64,000 nt of DNA from NCBI GenBank assembly GCA_963768185.1, contig CAVYGS010000004.1, forward strand, positions 682,001 through 746,000, written 5' to 3'. A program made the position numbers and the translations under genes. Positions 7,699 to 16,514 of this stretch are shown here, piece by piece. The DNA is from Palsa-461 sp963768185 (GTDB lineage: Bacteria; Actinomycetota; Acidimicrobiia; Acidimicrobiales; RAAP-2). The notes under the pieces are model-generated. The model was not told the origin of the DNA and did no database searches. It worked only from the letters and a program-made list of their open reading frames with translations. The stretch's first letter is position 1. Each line of letters opens with the position of its first letter.

Positions 7699-8487
7699 CT
7701 ACAGAGCGTCCTGGAGCCGACGACCCTCTTCGTGCAGGTAGGTGAGGGCCGACTCCATTCCGAGGAGGTGTCCCTGGTCCACGAGCGCCTGGTAGGCGGC
7801 GTTTCCCTCGGCGGCCCGACGTGCCATGAGGTCACGGTTGTACGTGACCCGCGCGGAAACCTCGTCGACGAACCCGGCGCGATCGTTGAGGCCGTAGGCA
7901 TCCAGCAACAGGGCCAGCCTCCGGGCACGATCGTTCGGATCGGGCCAGCCGAAGAGACGGCCGATGTCCGGACTCTGCAGCGGTACCCATTGCCAGGCCA
8001 CGAATGCGAGGTCCGAGCGGGCGGTCCCAGGTCCGGCCAGGTCCCAGTCGATGATGCCGACCAGACGCCCACCGGCGATGACCGAGTTGTACGGGGCGAG
8101 GTCGTGATGGCAGACGATCTGTGACTCGCCGAGCTCCGCCGCACCCGACTGCCAGGGAATCGTTCCGGCGGGGCGGAAGTCGGCCACGGCGCGGTGATAC
8201 CGACCGGTGGCGTCGCCGATCTGCACGAGCATGTCGTCGCTCCGCACGAGCTCGGGCCAGGGGAGGGACCAGCCGACGCTGGTGCCGGGAATGTACGAGA
8301 GGATTTCGCGCCCGTTCTCGTCGATGCCGAGCGGTTCTGGGGCCAGGTCGAAGCCCCGCGACCGGACATGTCGCAGAAGATCATGCACTGCGCTCGTCCA
8401 GCCGCCCGCCGGGCGACGCACCGTGTCGCCCACTCGCACGACGGCGTTGAGCGTCCCGCCGGAAAGAGGTTCCTCGGCCTGGGCCAT
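7699..8487 (-). CDS. Aminoglycoside/homoserine-type phosphotransferase (APH family)
   Basis: Kinase-like fold protein of 262 residues. The APH catalytic loop is IVCHHDLAPYNSV (Brenner motif HxDxxxxN) and the metal-binding Asp is in GIIDWDLAGPG. The N-lobe is short and lacks a clear P-loop-like stretch. Family members phosphorylate aminoglycosides, choline, homoserine and other small alcohols, so substrate and any resistance role are open. TAACCT nine bases before the ATG suggests a leaderless start. Confidence 0.8.
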   Translation of the reverse strand: MAQAEEPLSGGTLNAVVRVGDTVRRPAGGWTSAVHDLLRHVRSRGFDLAPEPLGIDENGREILSYIPGTSVGWSLPWPELVRSDDMLVQIGDATGRYHRAVADFRPAGTIPWQSGAAELGESQIVCHHDLAPYNSVIAGGRLVGIIDWDLAGPGTARSDLAFVAWQWVPLQSPDIGRLFGWPDPNDRARRLALLLDAYGLNDRAGFVDEVSARVTYNRDLMARRAAEGNAAYQALVDQGHLLGMESALTYLHEEGRRLQDAL

Positions 8488-8625
8488 GGGCTCGTGAGGT
8501 TAGGTCGCGGACGCCCAGTCTGTGCCGGATCGAGTCCCAGGGGGCCACACCCGTCTGGGGATCCGACCCGCTTGGCATGATGCGTTCCGTAAACGACTGC
8601 GATATCCGCGAGAAGGAGTGCCTCG

Positions 8626-9564
8626 ATGAGTGATTTGCCGACCTACGACGAGCTACCCGAGGCGCCCGAAGGCCGGAGTGCGTGGGGTGTCTTCGGTGCC
8701 GATGACAATCTCGGCTTGATCAACCTGCTGACACCGGAGCGGGTGGTCGAGGCAGCCAGGCTCGTCCGGCGGGGAGCGCTGTTCCCGTTGGACGCACCCC
8801 TCAACGCGTTTGTTCCGCCGATCGCCGCTAGCCGTGGGATCCCCCGCCACCACGTCCTGCACACACCGGGCACTTTCGGGTTCGACGACGTCTACGACAA
8901 CTTCTTCCCCCAAGGCTCCAGTCAGTGGGACTCGCTCGGGCACGTGGGCTTCGCCCCGGATGCCTTCTACAACGGGGCGAGCGAGGAGGATGTCGCCACC
9001 GGCCGGCGCAACACGATCGACTACTGGGCCCGTCATGGCATCGCGGGGCGGGGCGTCGTGCTGGACATGGTGCGCACCATGGCCGAAGCCGGCCGCCCGT
9101 ACGAACCGGGGACCAGCACGAGCTTCGGCGTGGAGGACATGGAGTTGGCCCGCGAGCGCGCCGGAGTCGAGTACCGAGAAGGCGACATCGTCGTGCTCCA
9201 CACCGGCTTTGCCGCCTGGTTCGTCGCGCAGCCGCTGCAGGTGCGCACGCCCGTCGCGCGCGGCATGACGACCCCGGGCATCGAGGCGACCGAGGAAATG
9301 TGCCGGTACCTGTGGGATGCGCACATCGCGGCGATCGCATGCGACACGTTCGCGGTCGAGGTGTTCCCGCCAAAGCCGGGAGGTCTGTTCGGCCACCGGG
9401 TCCTTATCGGCCAGTTCGGCATGGCCCTCGGCGAACTCTGGTGGACCGAAGATCTCGCGGCGGACTGCGCGCAAGACGGTGTCAACGAGTTCTTCCTGGT
9501 GAGCGCGCCGCTGCAGGCCCCTGGCGGGATCGGATCGCCGGCGAACGCCGTCGCGATCAAGTAG
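8626..9564 (+). CDS. Cyclase family protein (kynurenine formamidase-like metal hydrolase)
   Basis: Metal-dependent hydrolase of the cyclase family (PF04199 type), 312 residues. The metal-site region reads SQWDSLGHVGF; the family motif is HxxTHxDxxxH, and here Trp-Asp-Ser replaces the first His part, as in longer cyclase-family members. EGDIVVLHTGFAAW and a late DTFAVEVFP complete the fold. The reaction is probably hydrolysis of an amide or cyclic substrate; it is not assigned to tryptophan breakdown because no kyn genes are near. AAGGAG lies about 8 nt before the ATG. The stop overlaps the convergent methyltransferase by 8 bp. Confidence 0.82.
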   Translation: MSDLPTYDELPEAPEGRSAWGVFGADDNLGLINLLTPERVVEAARLVRRGALFPLDAPLNAFVPPIAASRGIPRHHVLHTPGTFGFDDVYDNFFPQGSSQWDSLGHVGFAPDAFYNGASEEDVATGRRNTIDYWARHGIAGRGVVLDMVRTMAEAGRPYEPGTSTSFGVEDMELARERAGVEYREGDIVVLHTGFAAWFVAQPLQVRTPVARGMTTPGIEATEEMCRYLWDAHIAAIACDTFAVEVFPPKPGGLFGHRVLIGQFGMALGELWWTEDLAADCAQDGVNEFFLVSAPLQAPGGIGSPANAVAIK

Positions 9565-10345
9565 CCGGCGCCCTGCTCAGCCGCGCCTCGAGTCCGCGGA
9601 TGTCGCCGTCCTCGTCAAGGAGGGGGGCGACCGCGCCGAACCCGACTGCGCTGAGCGAAGCCGCCAGCGCGATGTCCTGATCGGCGCCCAACTCGACGAA
9701 GAGCGTTCCACCCGGCCGCAGCAGTCGCGCCGCCGCAACCACGACGCGCCTCAGCACGCTGGTGCCGTCCGGACCGCCGTCGAGCGCGTGCAGCGGTTCG
9801 TGGTCCCGCGCATCGCTGGGGAGAAAGGCCATCGAGTCCGAGGGAACGTAAGGCGGCACGGCGGTGACCACGTCGACCTGTTTCGCCAGCTCGCAAGGGA
9901 GCGGATCGTCGAGGTCGCCGAGATGGACCTCGACGCCGTTGGCGGCGGCGCACCGGCAAGCGAGCGGGTCGATGTCCGAGGCGAGCACGCGCGCCCGAGG
10001 ACGCCATTCCGCCAGCACCCGGGCGATGGCGCCGGTGCCCGTGCACAGGTCCACGGCGATCCCGTCGTCGGGCAGTATCGCGGCCGCCCGCCGGGCGAGC
10101 GGCTCGGTCTGCCAGCGGGGCACATAGACGCCCGTGTCGACGCGGAGGCGGATTCCGGCAAACCGCGTCGAGCCGGTCACCCACGCGAGGGGCTCACCGG
10201 CCACCCGCCTTGCGACCATGGACTCCAGCGAATCCACCGAATCTCCGGCCGTCTCCATCAGCTCGTCGGCCTCCTCGAGGGCCGCGACGCATCCGGCGGC
10301 CGCGAGGCGGGCGGTCACGCGGTCGCGCTCGTGGCTCGGCTGCAT
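9557..10345 (-). CDS. HemK/PrmC-like methyltransferase
   Basis: SAM-dependent methyltransferase of 262 residues. The architecture follows protein-glutamine N5-methyltransferases: a short helical N-terminus, a beta hairpin ending VYVPRWQTEPLA, then the SAM motif AVDLCTGTGAIARVLA and acidic post-II motif ASDIDPLAC. The catalytic NPPY motif is changed to VPPY (AVPPYVPSDS), so glutamine methylation of release factors is doubtful. Actinobacteria often carry such a divergent paralogue beside true PrmC. TACGGT lies six bases before the ATG, so the mRNA is probably leaderless. Confidence 0.82.
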   Translation of the reverse strand: MQPSHERDRVTARLAAAGCVAALEEADELMETAGDSVDSLESMVARRVAGEPLAWVTGSTRFAGIRLRVDTGVYVPRWQTEPLARRAAAILPDDGIAVDLCTGTGAIARVLAEWRPRARVLASDIDPLACRCAAANGVEVHLGDLDDPLPCELAKQVDVVTAVPPYVPSDSMAFLPSDARDHEPLHALDGGPDGTSVLRRVVVAAARLLRPGGTLFVELGADQDIALAASLSAVGFGAVAPLLDEDGDIRGLEARLSRAPAT

Positions 10346-10368
10346 GCGAGCACCGTACGCGCCGGTGT

Positions 10369-10866
10369 TCAGGTTTGAAGCAAGCGACGAACGTCGAACG
10401 CGTGGTGCTGGACCTCGTGGGCAGCCCGGCGGGCGAGCTCCACCACGCTGCGCCGAGCACCCTCGAGCGTCGTCCCGGTCGACCGCCAGCCGTCGGCCTC
10501 CAGGTCATCGAGCAGCGCGCCTAGCGGTCCGGCCACCCCGCCGACGAACGCCAGCGCGTCCTGGGCGGACCACCCGGCGACGATGTGCGAGGAGACGAGG
10601 CCGTCCCAATCGGGACCGGCGACCAGCCGGCCCGACCCCTCGAGGATCCGATGGATCCGTACGCCGTACCAGCCGAGCGCGTCCCCGGTGTGGGCCACGT
10701 ACTCGAGTGGGGACCACAGCTCGGGCCGGGACCTCTCCCCGAGCCCGGGGCGTGCCGGGTCGCCGATCGCGGCGCGGAGGTTTGTCGCGGCGGCGGCGAT
10801 GCAGGCCACGATCGCGGGCTCATCGAGGTCCCAGTCGAAGCCGCACTCAGGGCATGGGACGGTCAT
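10369..10866 (-). CDS. DinB-family (mycothiol-dependent maleylpyruvate isomerase-like) protein
   Basis: Four-helix-bundle DinB-type protein, 165 residues. The conserved His positions of the metal triad fit LEYVAHTGDALGWY and HEVQHHAFDVRRL. The N-terminus carries a CPECGFDW motif with two Cys, as seen in many actinobacterial members. These proteins are often thiol-dependent enzymes using mycothiol, but the function here is not known. It is divergent from the aldo/keto reductase, 51 bp away. Confidence 0.75.
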   Translation of the reverse strand: MTVPCPECGFDWDLDEPAIVACIAAAATNLRAAIGDPARPGLGERSRPELWSPLEYVAHTGDALGWYGVRIHRILEGSGRLVAGPDWDGLVSSHIVAGWSAQDALAFVGGVAGPLGALLDDLEADGWRSTGTTLEGARRSVVELARRAAHEVQHHAFDVRRLLQT

Positions 10867-10917
10867 GGCCGCGCTGCGGAATTCGTCGAGCTGCCCGTTT
10901 CCCTACGATGGCACGCC

Positions 10918-11853
10918 ATGGACAACGTGGTGCTCGGCCGGACCGGGCTCGAGGTGTCGGTCGCTGGGCTGGGGTGCGGGGGGCACAGCCGGCTCGGCCA
11001 GAGGACAGGTTCGACCGAAGACGAGTCCGTGCGGCTCGTGCAGCGGGCGCTCGAGCTCGGCATCACCTACATCGACACGGCGCGCGCGTACGGCACCGAG
11101 GAGATCGTCGGTCGCGGGTTCGCCGGGCGTCGCGACGAGGTGGTGGTATCGACCAAATGCAGCCCCACCGATCGCGACGGGTCGATCTCACCGGGGACCT
11201 TGCGCGAGTCCCTCGAGTTGTCCCTCGGGCGCCTGGGGACCGACCGGATCGACGTCTTCCACCTCCACGGGGTCACCACCGACACCTACCAGCACTGTCG
11301 TGACGCGCTGGTTCCCGAGCTGCAGCGCCTCCGCGACGAAGGCAAGCTGCGGTTCGTCGCGATGTCCGAGGCGTTCGGGTCGGACCCCGGACACCAGATG
11401 TTCGGCCTCGCTGACGACGACGATTGCTGGGACGTCGTCATGGTCGGCTTCAACCTGCTCAACCAGAGCGCCCGGGAGCGCGTGCTCCCCTGGACGAAGC
11501 GACACGACGTCGGGGTCGAGGTGATGTTTGCCGTGCGGCGGGCGCTCAGCAGTCCCGACGAGTTGCGACGCGTCGCCGCGACCCTCGTCGCCGATGGACA
11601 CCTGGCGCCGGACGACCTCGACGCCGAGGACCCGCTCTCGTTCCTGGTCCACGACGACTGTGCCAGCGTGGTTGAGGCGGCCTATCGCTTCGCACGGCAC
11701 GAGCCCGGATGTCACGTGGTGCTCTCGGGCACCGGCAATCCGGCCCACTTGGAAGAGAACGTCGCGTCGATCAATGCGCCGCCGCTGCCGGCCGAGGACG
11801 TCGACCGGCTACGTCGTCTCCTCGGCCGGATCGACCATCTTTCCGGCAACTGA
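10918..11853 (+). CDS. Aldo/keto reductase
   Basis: Second aldo/keto reductase, 311 residues, not closely similar to the one at 4295. The tetrad is present: YIDTARAYG (Asp, Tyr), VVSTKCSP (Lys), VFHLHGV (His). The middle differs from standard AKRs (FGSDPGHQMFGL, then VGFNLLNQSARE), and the C-terminus has LSGTGNPAHLEENVAS, typical of the long-form family annotated only as aldo/keto reductase. The start is ATG 10918, with TACGAT 8 nt upstream and no ribosome-binding site. Confidence 0.88.
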   Translation: MDNVVLGRTGLEVSVAGLGCGGHSRLGQRTGSTEDESVRLVQRALELGITYIDTARAYGTEEIVGRGFAGRRDEVVVSTKCSPTDRDGSISPGTLRESLELSLGRLGTDRIDVFHLHGVTTDTYQHCRDALVPELQRLRDEGKLRFVAMSEAFGSDPGHQMFGLADDDDCWDVVMVGFNLLNQSARERVLPWTKRHDVGVEVMFAVRRALSSPDELRRVAATLVADGHLAPDDLDAEDPLSFLVHDDCASVVEAAYRFARHEPGCHVVLSGTGNPAHLEENVASINAPPLPAEDVDRLRRLLGRIDHLSGN

Positions 11854-11886
11854 GGGTCCCGGCGGGGGCCGATACCCTCTTGATCC

Positions 11887-12132
11887 GTGTCCGACTACGT
11901 CATCCCGGAGCCCGAGCCGAAACCGATCGATGAGAAGCTCGCGATGGAGCTGCAGATCCTCTCCTCGAACGCCGTGCTGCGGGGGCACCCCTCCGGTGAC
12001 GAGCGTTGCGTGAAATGCCGCTATTACTTAGACGAGACCACCGACCTCTCCTACTGCTGGCACCCGAAAGTCCGGATCCTGGTGGGGGAGAACTGGTGGT
12101 GCCAGTGGTGGGAGGAGATTCCAGAGCCATGA
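11887..12132 (+). CDS. Small four-cysteine protein
   Basis: 81 residues, soluble, with four Cys in a CxxC-x12-C-x14-C pattern (CVKCRYY, SYCWHP, WWCQWWE). This spacing and the aromatic residues recall small Fe-S or zinc proteins such as the beta subunit of benzylsuccinate synthase, but no partner enzyme is near, so the role is unknown. The GTG start follows TACCCT by 8 nt. Its stop overlaps the next start as ATGA, so it is coupled to the SRPBCC gene. Confidence 0.65.
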   Translation: MSDYVIPEPEPKPIDEKLAMELQILSSNAVLRGHPSGDERCVKCRYYLDETTDLSYCWHPKVRILVGENWWCQWWEEIPEP

Positions 12133-12731
12133 GCGAGGACCGCATCGAGGTGCAGCGCACCATCGCGGCCGACCCGGTGGCGATCTTCGCCGTCGTGAGC
12201 GACCCCGAGGGACATGTGACCATCGACAGCTCGGGGATGCTGATGGACTCCACCGGCGACCCGGTGGCGGCGGTCGGCGACAGCTTCGTGGTTCATATGG
12301 ACCGGGAGGCCCTGAACGACTACCCGCTCGGGAAGTACGACGTGACCGTCAAGATCACGACGTTCGAGCCGGACCGCGAGATCGCCTGGACGATCGAGGG
12401 GATCGCCAGGCCCCCGATCGGCCACATCTACGGGTACCGGCTGGAGCCGACCGAGGGCGGCACCCTCGTGACCTCCTACTACGACTGGTCGTCGATCGGG
12501 CAGAACTGGCGCGAGGCCAACATCTTCCCGGTCGTGCCCGAGTCCGCGCTCCGTGCGACGCTCGGCATCCTGGCCCGGACCGTCGAGCGCTCGACCGGCG
12601 CCATAATTCAAGGCCACCAGCTCAATCGAGGACGCCTGCGACCAAGGCGTTCCAGCATCCCGGTGCCGGAGCCTTGCCGGTCGAGAGTCCGGACACCGCC
12701 TCATGTCCTGTGGATGGTCACGAGACCCTGA
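12129..12731 (+). CDS. SRPBCC (START-like) family protein
   Basis: Polyketide-cyclase/dehydrase-type lipid- or ligand-binding fold, 200 residues. The N-terminus is IEVQRTIAADPVAIFAVVSD, with typical strands VTVKITTFEPDREIAWTIEG and the C-terminal helix VPESALRATLGILARTVERS. The last 45 residues (Arg/Pro-rich) do not look like the family and overlap the convergent secreted-protein gene, so a frameshift near 12600 may have replaced a normal stop. It is coupled by ATGA to the four-Cys protein. Confidence 0.78.
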   Translation: MSEDRIEVQRTIAADPVAIFAVVSDPEGHVTIDSSGMLMDSTGDPVAAVGDSFVVHMDREALNDYPLGKYDVTVKITTFEPDREIAWTIEGIARPPIGHIYGYRLEPTEGGTLVTSYYDWSSIGQNWREANIFPVVPESALRATLGILARTVERSTGAIIQGHQLNRGRLRPRRSSIPVPEPCRSRVRTPPHVLWMVTRP

Positions 12732-13756
12732 TCGACCACGGCCACGCAGACATCGGGGGCCCCGCAGGAGACGGTCTCTAAGTTGTCCGACCCGTGGCCG
12801 ATCCGAGTGGGCGACGACCAGGTCCTCCCGTTGAAGCTGACGGCGTATCCGGCGTCGTCAACCGCCACGCAGTTCGTGCGACTGGCGCAGGAAACGCCGA
12901 GAACCCCGAAGTCGCCCTGACTCCAGGAAACCGGAGTCTCCTCCCCGGCTGGCTGGGAGATCTGCATGCTGTCGGGGTCCACGAACACGGGCCCGGACCA
13001 CTTGTGGTCGTTCCGGGTCGCCGCATAGCTCTGCTGATTGATGAACAGACACCAGGTGGTGTCTGGGCACGACACGAACAGGTTGCCCGGCGGGGTGGCA
13101 TCGAGCGGTGTTTCCCAGCGGGTCCCGTTCCACTCGAAAGCGTAGCCATTCGTGTCGGTGGCGGCACATGAACGTGCCGATGGACATGAGAGGCCCTCGA
13201 TCAGATTCCCTCCCAGGTCTGCTGCGCCAGCGGGAAGGTTCGGAAGTGGGGACTCGGTGGACCACATCTGGCCGTTGAACACGTCGTCGTGTCCCGCGCT
13301 GCTGATGGCCATGCAGAACTGAGGCGACCCGCACGACAGCGCAGCGGGGGTGGGAGCGGTGCCCTGGTCACTGGCATCTGGGAACGGTATTGCGCGACTC
13401 CAGCCGTGGCCGTCCCAGAGCCAGCTCTCCGATCCGTCCGCGGCCATGCAGAAACTCGTTGCAACACACGACAGCATCGTGACGGTCGCCGCAGCGGCGC
13501 TCGGACCCGGCGAGGGGGTGCTCCATCGGAACCCGTTCCACTGAGTAGTGGACAGCACACCGGTTTTGCCCACACCCAAACCGAGGCAGAACGACGAAGA
13601 TGCGCAGGACAGTTCGGTGAGTCGAAAGCCTCGATGTACCGACTTGGGCGTCGACCACGTGCCTCGGGTGGTCGACGCTCCGGCCGGTACCGACCAGGCC
13701 AAAGCGACCAGGAGGAGGAATGCCGATCCGATCAGTCGTGCGGGCGACAGTCTCAC
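12701..13756 (-). CDS. Secreted seven-repeat (propeller-like) protein
   Basis: Exported protein of 351 residues with an N-terminal signal peptide (Arg-rich start, IGSAFLLLVALAW, cut near PAGAS). The mature part holds seven repeats of about 45 residues, each with a Cys pair and a small-aromatic strand: LSCASSSFCLGLG, LSCVATSFCMAAD, LSCGSPQFCMAIS, LSCPSARSCAATD, VSCPDTTWCLFIN, VSCASRTNCVAVD, VSCGAPDVCVAVV. Seven units fit a seven-bladed beta-propeller with disulfide-pinned blades (inference). The same motif fills the giant pilin at 25994. Function is unknown; cell-surface binding is plausible. The start is GTG 13756, 40 bp after typA. Confidence 0.75.
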   Translation of the reverse strand: MRLSPARLIGSAFLLLVALAWSVPAGASTTRGTWSTPKSVHRGFRLTELSCASSSFCLGLGVGKTGVLSTTQWNGFRWSTPSPGPSAAAATVTMLSCVATSFCMAADGSESWLWDGHGWSRAIPFPDASDQGTAPTPAALSCGSPQFCMAISSAGHDDVFNGQMWSTESPLPNLPAGAADLGGNLIEGLSCPSARSCAATDTNGYAFEWNGTRWETPLDATPPGNLFVSCPDTTWCLFINQQSYAATRNDHKWSGPVFVDPDSMQISQPAGEETPVSWSQGDFGVLGVSCASRTNCVAVDDAGYAVSFNGRTWSSPTRIGHGSDNLETVSCGAPDVCVAVVDQGLVTIHRT

Positions 13757-13760
13757 ACCG

Positions 13761-13802
13761 GCAACACCTCAATTCAGTCTTTTGACCTGCAACACCTCAA
13801 TT
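13761..13802. repeat. 14-bp direct repeat spanning the typA stop
   Basis: GCAACACCTCAATT occurs at 13761-13774 and 13789-13802. The second copy contains the typA stop codon, so the gap between typA and the secreted-protein gene holds a duplicate of the typA 3' end. Confidence 0.7.
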
Positions 13803-15632
13803 GATGGTCCCGCGGCGTTCCCGGGCCCGTTGGCGCCCGCGGATGGCCTGCTCCAGGACGACCTTGCGCAGCCGCACCGTCGCCGGGGTGACCTCGACGC
13901 ACTCGTCCTCGGCGATGAACTCGAGCGCCTGCTCGAGGGAGAGCTGGAGGTGCGGGCTCAGCCGCTCCAGCTCGTCGGCCGTCGACGAGCGGATGTTGGT
14001 CAGCTTCTTCTCCTTGGTGGGGTTGACGTTCATCTCGTCGCTGCGGGCGTTCTCTCCGACGATCATTCCCTCGTAGACCTCGGTGCCCGGCCCGACGAAG
14101 AGGACGCCGCGCTGTTCGAGCGACATGAGCGCGTGGGTGGTGGTGATGCCCCGGCGGTCGGCCACGAGCGAACCGTTGCGCTGCACCCGGAGATCCCCGG
14201 CCCACGGCTCCCAGGCGTGGAAGGTCGCGTGCAGCACGCCGGTGCCCCGGGTCTCGATCAGGAACTCGTTGCGGAATCCCACCAGGCCCCGAGCCGGGAT
14301 GCGGTAGTCGAGGCGGACCCAGCCGGTGCCGTGGTTGACCATCTCGACCATCCGCCCCTGGCGCACCGCCAGGAGCTGGGTGACCACCCCCATGTAGGTC
14401 TCCGGGACGTCGATGGTCAGGCGCTCGACCGGTTCGTGCAGCTTGCCGTCGATGATCCGGGTGACCACCTGGGGCTTGCCCACGGTCAGCTCGAAGCCCT
14501 CCCGACGCATCGTTTCGACCAGGACGGCCAGCTGGAGCTCGCCGCGGCCGCGCACCTCGAAGGTGTCGGGGCGCTCCGTCGGGGCCACCGCGATGGAGAC
14601 GTTGCCGACCAGCTCCGCGTCGAGCCGGTTCTTGAGGAGCCGGGCCGTCAGCTTGGTCCCGTGCTGTCCCGAGAGCGGTGCGGAGTTGATCCCGATCGTC
14701 ATGGCCAGGCTCGGCTCGTCGACCAGGATCGCCGGGAGTGGGCGGGGGTCGTCGGGATCGGCCAGGGTCTCGCCGATCATCACCTCGTCCATGCCGGCCA
14801 CCACCGCGATCTCGCCCGGACCGGCTTCCTCGAGGTCGACCCGCTCGAGACCCCTCGACCCGTAGAGCTCGGCGATCTTGGCCCGCTCCACGGTCCCGTC
14901 CAGGCGGCACCAGGCGACGGTGTCGCCCCGGCGCAGCGTGCCGTTCTGGACGCGGCACACCGCCAGGCGCCCGACGTAGGGGGAGGCGTCGAGGTTGGTG
15001 ACGAGCGCCTGGAGCGGGTGGTCGGGGTCGTAGGAGGGCGGCGGCACGCTGTCCCGGATGGCCTCGAACAGCGGGGTCAGGTCCGTGCCCTTGGTGGCCG
15101 GGTCGGTGCTGGCCCAGCCCCGCCGGGCGTCGGAGTACAGGACGGGGAACCCGACCTGGTGCTCGTCGGCGTCGAGGTCCAAGAACAGCTCCTCGATCTC
15201 GTGGACGACGTCGGCGATCCGCGCGTCGGGTCGGTCGACCTTGTTTACGACGACGACCAGGGGAAGCCGCGCCTCGAGCGCCTTGCGCAGCACGAAGCGG
15301 GTCTGGGGGAGCGGCCCCTCGGACGCGTCGACGAGGAGGAGCGCGCCGTCGACCATCGCCAACCCGCGCTCGACCTCACCGCCGAAGTCGGCGTGGCCGG
15401 GCGTGTCGACGATGGTGATCTTGACGTCGCGCCACTGCACGGCGATGTGCTTGGCCAAGATGGTGATGCCCTTCTCGCGCTCGAGGTCCCCCGAGTCGAG
15501 GACGCGGTCGGCCACCACCTGGTGGTTCCTGAACGCGCCGGTCTGGCGCAGCATCGCGTCGACGAGCGTCGTCTTGCCGTGGTCGACGTGGGCCACGATG
15601 GCGACGTTGCGGAGATCGGTCCTGAGCTGCAC
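13797..15632 (-). CDS. typA: Translational GTPase TypA/BipA
   Basis: Ribosome-binding translational GTPase of the EF-G superfamily, 611 residues, full length. G motifs are all present: IVAHVDHGKTTL, GITILAK, DTPGHADFGGEVERGL and VVNKVDRPDA. The TypA-specific C-terminus follows (LGQFEEL-like core, then RGLVGFRNEFLIETRGTG and ENARSDEMNVNPTKEKKLTN). It acts in 50S assembly and stress or cold adaptation. The GTG start at 15632 follows TACCGT by 8 nt, with no ribosome-binding site, so it is probably leaderless. The secreted-repeat gene follows 40 bp downstream. Confidence 0.96.
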   Translation of the reverse strand: MQLRTDLRNVAIVAHVDHGKTTLVDAMLRQTGAFRNHQVVADRVLDSGDLEREKGITILAKHIAVQWRDVKITIVDTPGHADFGGEVERGLAMVDGALLLVDASEGPLPQTRFVLRKALEARLPLVVVVNKVDRPDARIADVVHEIEELFLDLDADEHQVGFPVLYSDARRGWASTDPATKGTDLTPLFEAIRDSVPPPSYDPDHPLQALVTNLDASPYVGRLAVCRVQNGTLRRGDTVAWCRLDGTVERAKIAELYGSRGLERVDLEEAGPGEIAVVAGMDEVMIGETLADPDDPRPLPAILVDEPSLAMTIGINSAPLSGQHGTKLTARLLKNRLDAELVGNVSIAVAPTERPDTFEVRGRGELQLAVLVETMRREGFELTVGKPQVVTRIIDGKLHEPVERLTIDVPETYMGVVTQLLAVRQGRMVEMVNHGTGWVRLDYRIPARGLVGFRNEFLIETRGTGVLHATFHAWEPWAGDLRVQRNGSLVADRRGITTTHALMSLEQRGVLFVGPGTEVYEGMIVGENARSDEMNVNPTKEKKLTNIRSSTADELERLSPHLQLSLEQALEFIAEDECVEVTPATVRLRKVVLEQAIRGRQRARERRGTIN

Positions 15633-15674
15633 TTTGGTCCACGGTAGCGACCCGCCGGGCGGGTCCCGGCCGGT

Positions 15675-16514
15675 TCAGCGTCCTCGGAGCGCCTCGGCGG
15701 CGAATCCCACGACGTCGTCGTCGAGCGAGAGCACCACGTCGGGTCGCACGTGGCGGTGGTTGTCGGCCGTCAGGTGCACGGCCGTGCCCCAGGCGGTGAA
15801 CCCGATCACGTGGCGGGCGAAGGACATCGGCCCCTCGGTGATGCGCACGCCCACCACGCCGTGGGCCGCCATCTGGAGCCCCGAGGTCTGCATGCGCTCC
15901 ATCGCCGACTCACGTGCCGCATAGAGGGCCTCGGTCAGGTTGGTCATCTCGACGTTCTGGGTCGACTGGCGCAACGCGGTGCCGGCGTCGCGCCGTGGCG
16001 CGTAGATGAAGCTGGCGCCGAAGGCGAGCCCGAGCGGCACCCAGCCGGCGTTCGACAGGAGCACGAAGTCGCGCGCTGAGAGGTCCGAGACGAACGGGCG
16101 CCCGACGTGCTCCTTGCCGCCGACGGGGCGCACCGCGGTGCCGGTCAGCTCGACGTCGACGTGGTGCGGGTGCACCTCGACCGAGACCCGCACGCCCACC
16201 ACGCCGTGCCCGCCGGCGCTGGAGCACTCCTTGCTCAGACGGTCCGACGCCGTGTGGACGGCCAGGTTGTGGGACTCGGAAGCCGCGGTGAGCTCGCCCC
16301 GGCCCCAGGTCCACACCCCCGTCGGCACCGACACGACCGAGACCCCGAACACCAGCTCGATCGGCTCCCAGCCGATCGAGTGGAGGAGCAGGGCCTCGTC
16401 GATGCTGAGGTCGGAGGTGACGGCCCGCTCATTCGGGGACCGGCCGCCCTGGGCCAGCCAGGTCGCCGCCGCGAGCAGCTCGGCGCGCGGGTCGGGGGTG
16501 GACGTCGCGCTCAC
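15675..16514 (-). CDS. Double-module UPF0145/YbjQ-like protein (third of array)
   Basis: 279 residues with two tandem YbjQ-like modules. Each module begins VTSDLSIDEALLL or FVSDLSARDFVLL, continues with a GWEPIELVFG/GWVPLGLAFG segment, and ends GHGVVGVRVSVEV or AHGVVGVRITEG. This family (PF01906, once called heavy-metal-binding) forms beta-rich pentamers of unknown function; no metal-binding Cys is present. The GTG start at 16514 overlaps the stop of the upstream paralogue as GTGA. It is last in a four-gene coupled operon. Confidence 0.78.
   Translation of the reverse strand: MSATSTPDPRAELLAAATWLAQGGRSPNERAVTSDLSIDEALLLHSIGWEPIELVFGVSVVSVPTGVWTWGRGELTAASESHNLAVHTASDRLSKECSSAGGHGVVGVRVSVEVHPHHVDVELTGTAVRPVGGKEHVGRPFVSDLSARDFVLLSNAGWVPLGLAFGASFIYAPRRDAGTALRQSTQNVEMTNLTEALYAARESAMERMQTSGLQMAAHGVVGVRITEGPMSFARHVIGFTAWGTAVHLTADNHRHVRPDVVLSLDDDVVGFAAEALRGR

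Noticed and set aside
13548..15647. Long plus-strand open frame (699 codons) over typA
   Set aside because: It is the antisense shadow of typA; it has no conserved motif, while the minus strand has all GTPase motifs.
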